Source of the DNA: Erysipelotrichaceae bacterium
GTDB lineage: Bacteria > Bacillota_I > Bacilli_A > Erysipelotrichales > Coprobacillaceae
DNA: 5,448 nt
Direction: 5' to 3'
Assembly (NCBI GenBank): GCA_021200395.1
Contig: JAJQGQ010000041.1
Coordinates: forward strand, 1 to 5,448
Below the pieces are notes generated by a model. The model ran no database searches. It was not told where the DNA came from and was given only the letters and a program-made list of their open reading frames with translations. Shown here piece by piece: positions 5,242 through 5,448 of the stretch. The position numbers and the translations under genes were made by a program. Positions within the stretch are counted from its first letter, which is position 1. Each line of letters begins with the position of its first letter.

Positions 5242-5448
5242 TTATTCTCCCACTTTCATTATAATATGGTTTTTAAATTCTAATGCTGATTGATTGATAT
5301 CAGTTGGATTAGAGATAATAGGTTCTTTATGATATTTTATCATCAACTTATTCATATCTTCTAATATTTTTATTTTGGCCTTGTTACGTTCGGTATCATT
5401 ACTATCATGTAAACCAAAGAATCTTAATGGTGGATAATCTCTAAGATA
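5242..5448 (-). CDS. 3' end of an unrecognised gene upstream of the lipoprotein (5' end outside the window)
   Basis: Reading the minus strand from the right edge gives an uninterrupted frame of 68 codons ending in TAA at 5244-5242, one base before the lipoprotein start codon (TAATATG). The visible part begins YLRDYPPLRFFGLHDS and ends IIMKVGE. It is rich in Lys, Asn and Ile, has no hydrophobic stretch long enough for a membrane helix, and contains a probable helix around DTERNKAKIKILEDMNKLMI. It looks like the soluble C-terminus of a larger protein. I do not recognise the family. The gene-like evidence is the open frame up to the edge, the tight one-base junction, and the placement of the next gene's ribosome site within its final codons. 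A chance open frame of this length in AT-rich DNA is possible but less likely. Confidence 0.65.
   Translation of the reverse strand, partial: YLRDYPPLRFFGLHDSNDTERNKAKIKILEDMNKLMIKYHKEPIISNPTDINQSALEFKNHIIMKVGE

Noticed and set aside
1..5448. tRNA/rRNA genes, CRISPR array, insertion sequence, riboswitch
   Set aside because: No cloverleaf-like segments, regular repeats, transposase motifs, terminal inverted repeats or long structured leaders were seen; the leaders are all about 20 bases or shorter where a promoter is visible.

Overview
The window is strongly AT-rich (roughly 30% GC by eye), with compact genes, good AGGAGG/AGGTG-type ribosome binding sites, Gram-positive envelope genes and TGA used as a stop. 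This suggests a walled low-GC Firmicute, probably of the Erysipelotrichia/Coprobacillus kind; the lineage is an inference from style and was not tested by comparison. No mobile element, CRISPR array, phage gene or structural RNA is visible. It looks like a core housekeeping segment rather than an accessory island.

Layout, left to right. (1) Plus strand, 1-1672: the 3' portion of a TRM11-type (UPF0020) RNA methyltransferase that enters from outside the window, coupled to a diacylglycerol-kinase-family lipid kinase. (2) Minus strand, 1687-1911: a 74-residue zinc-ribbon protein with an acidic tail, convergent with the kinase. It has its own promoter and a very short leader, and it probably starts at a TTG codon. 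(3) A divergent intergenic region, 1912-2117, then the cell-division ABC transporter pair ftsE-ftsX (2118-3702). The genes overlap by 14 bases and end in a strong intrinsic terminator whose left arm lies inside ftsX. (4) Plus strand, 3760-4601: a textbook promoter, pgsA (phosphatidylglycerophosphate synthase), and a 59-residue two-helix membrane protein resembling the LiaI/LiaF transmembrane region. (5) Minus strand, 4626-5448: a lipoprotein gene preceded, one base away, by the 3' end of an unrecognised gene that runs in from the right edge.

Functional links. The lipid kinase and PgsA belong to the same phospholipid economy. Diacylglycerol released when phosphatidylglycerol is consumed is phosphorylated to phosphatidate, activated to CDP-diacylglycerol elsewhere, and used by PgsA to remake phosphatidylglycerol. 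FtsEX governs peptidoglycan hydrolysis at division, but no hydrolase gene follows it here. The small LiaF-like protein and the lipoprotein are also envelope proteins, so most of the window concerns the cell envelope. Four start codons (zinc-ribbon gene, ftsX, pgsA, small membrane gene) were moved inward from the longest reading frame on ribosome-site or promoter evidence; a fifth, in the lipid kinase, was moved tentatively. One partial gene at the right edge was recovered from the minus strand.
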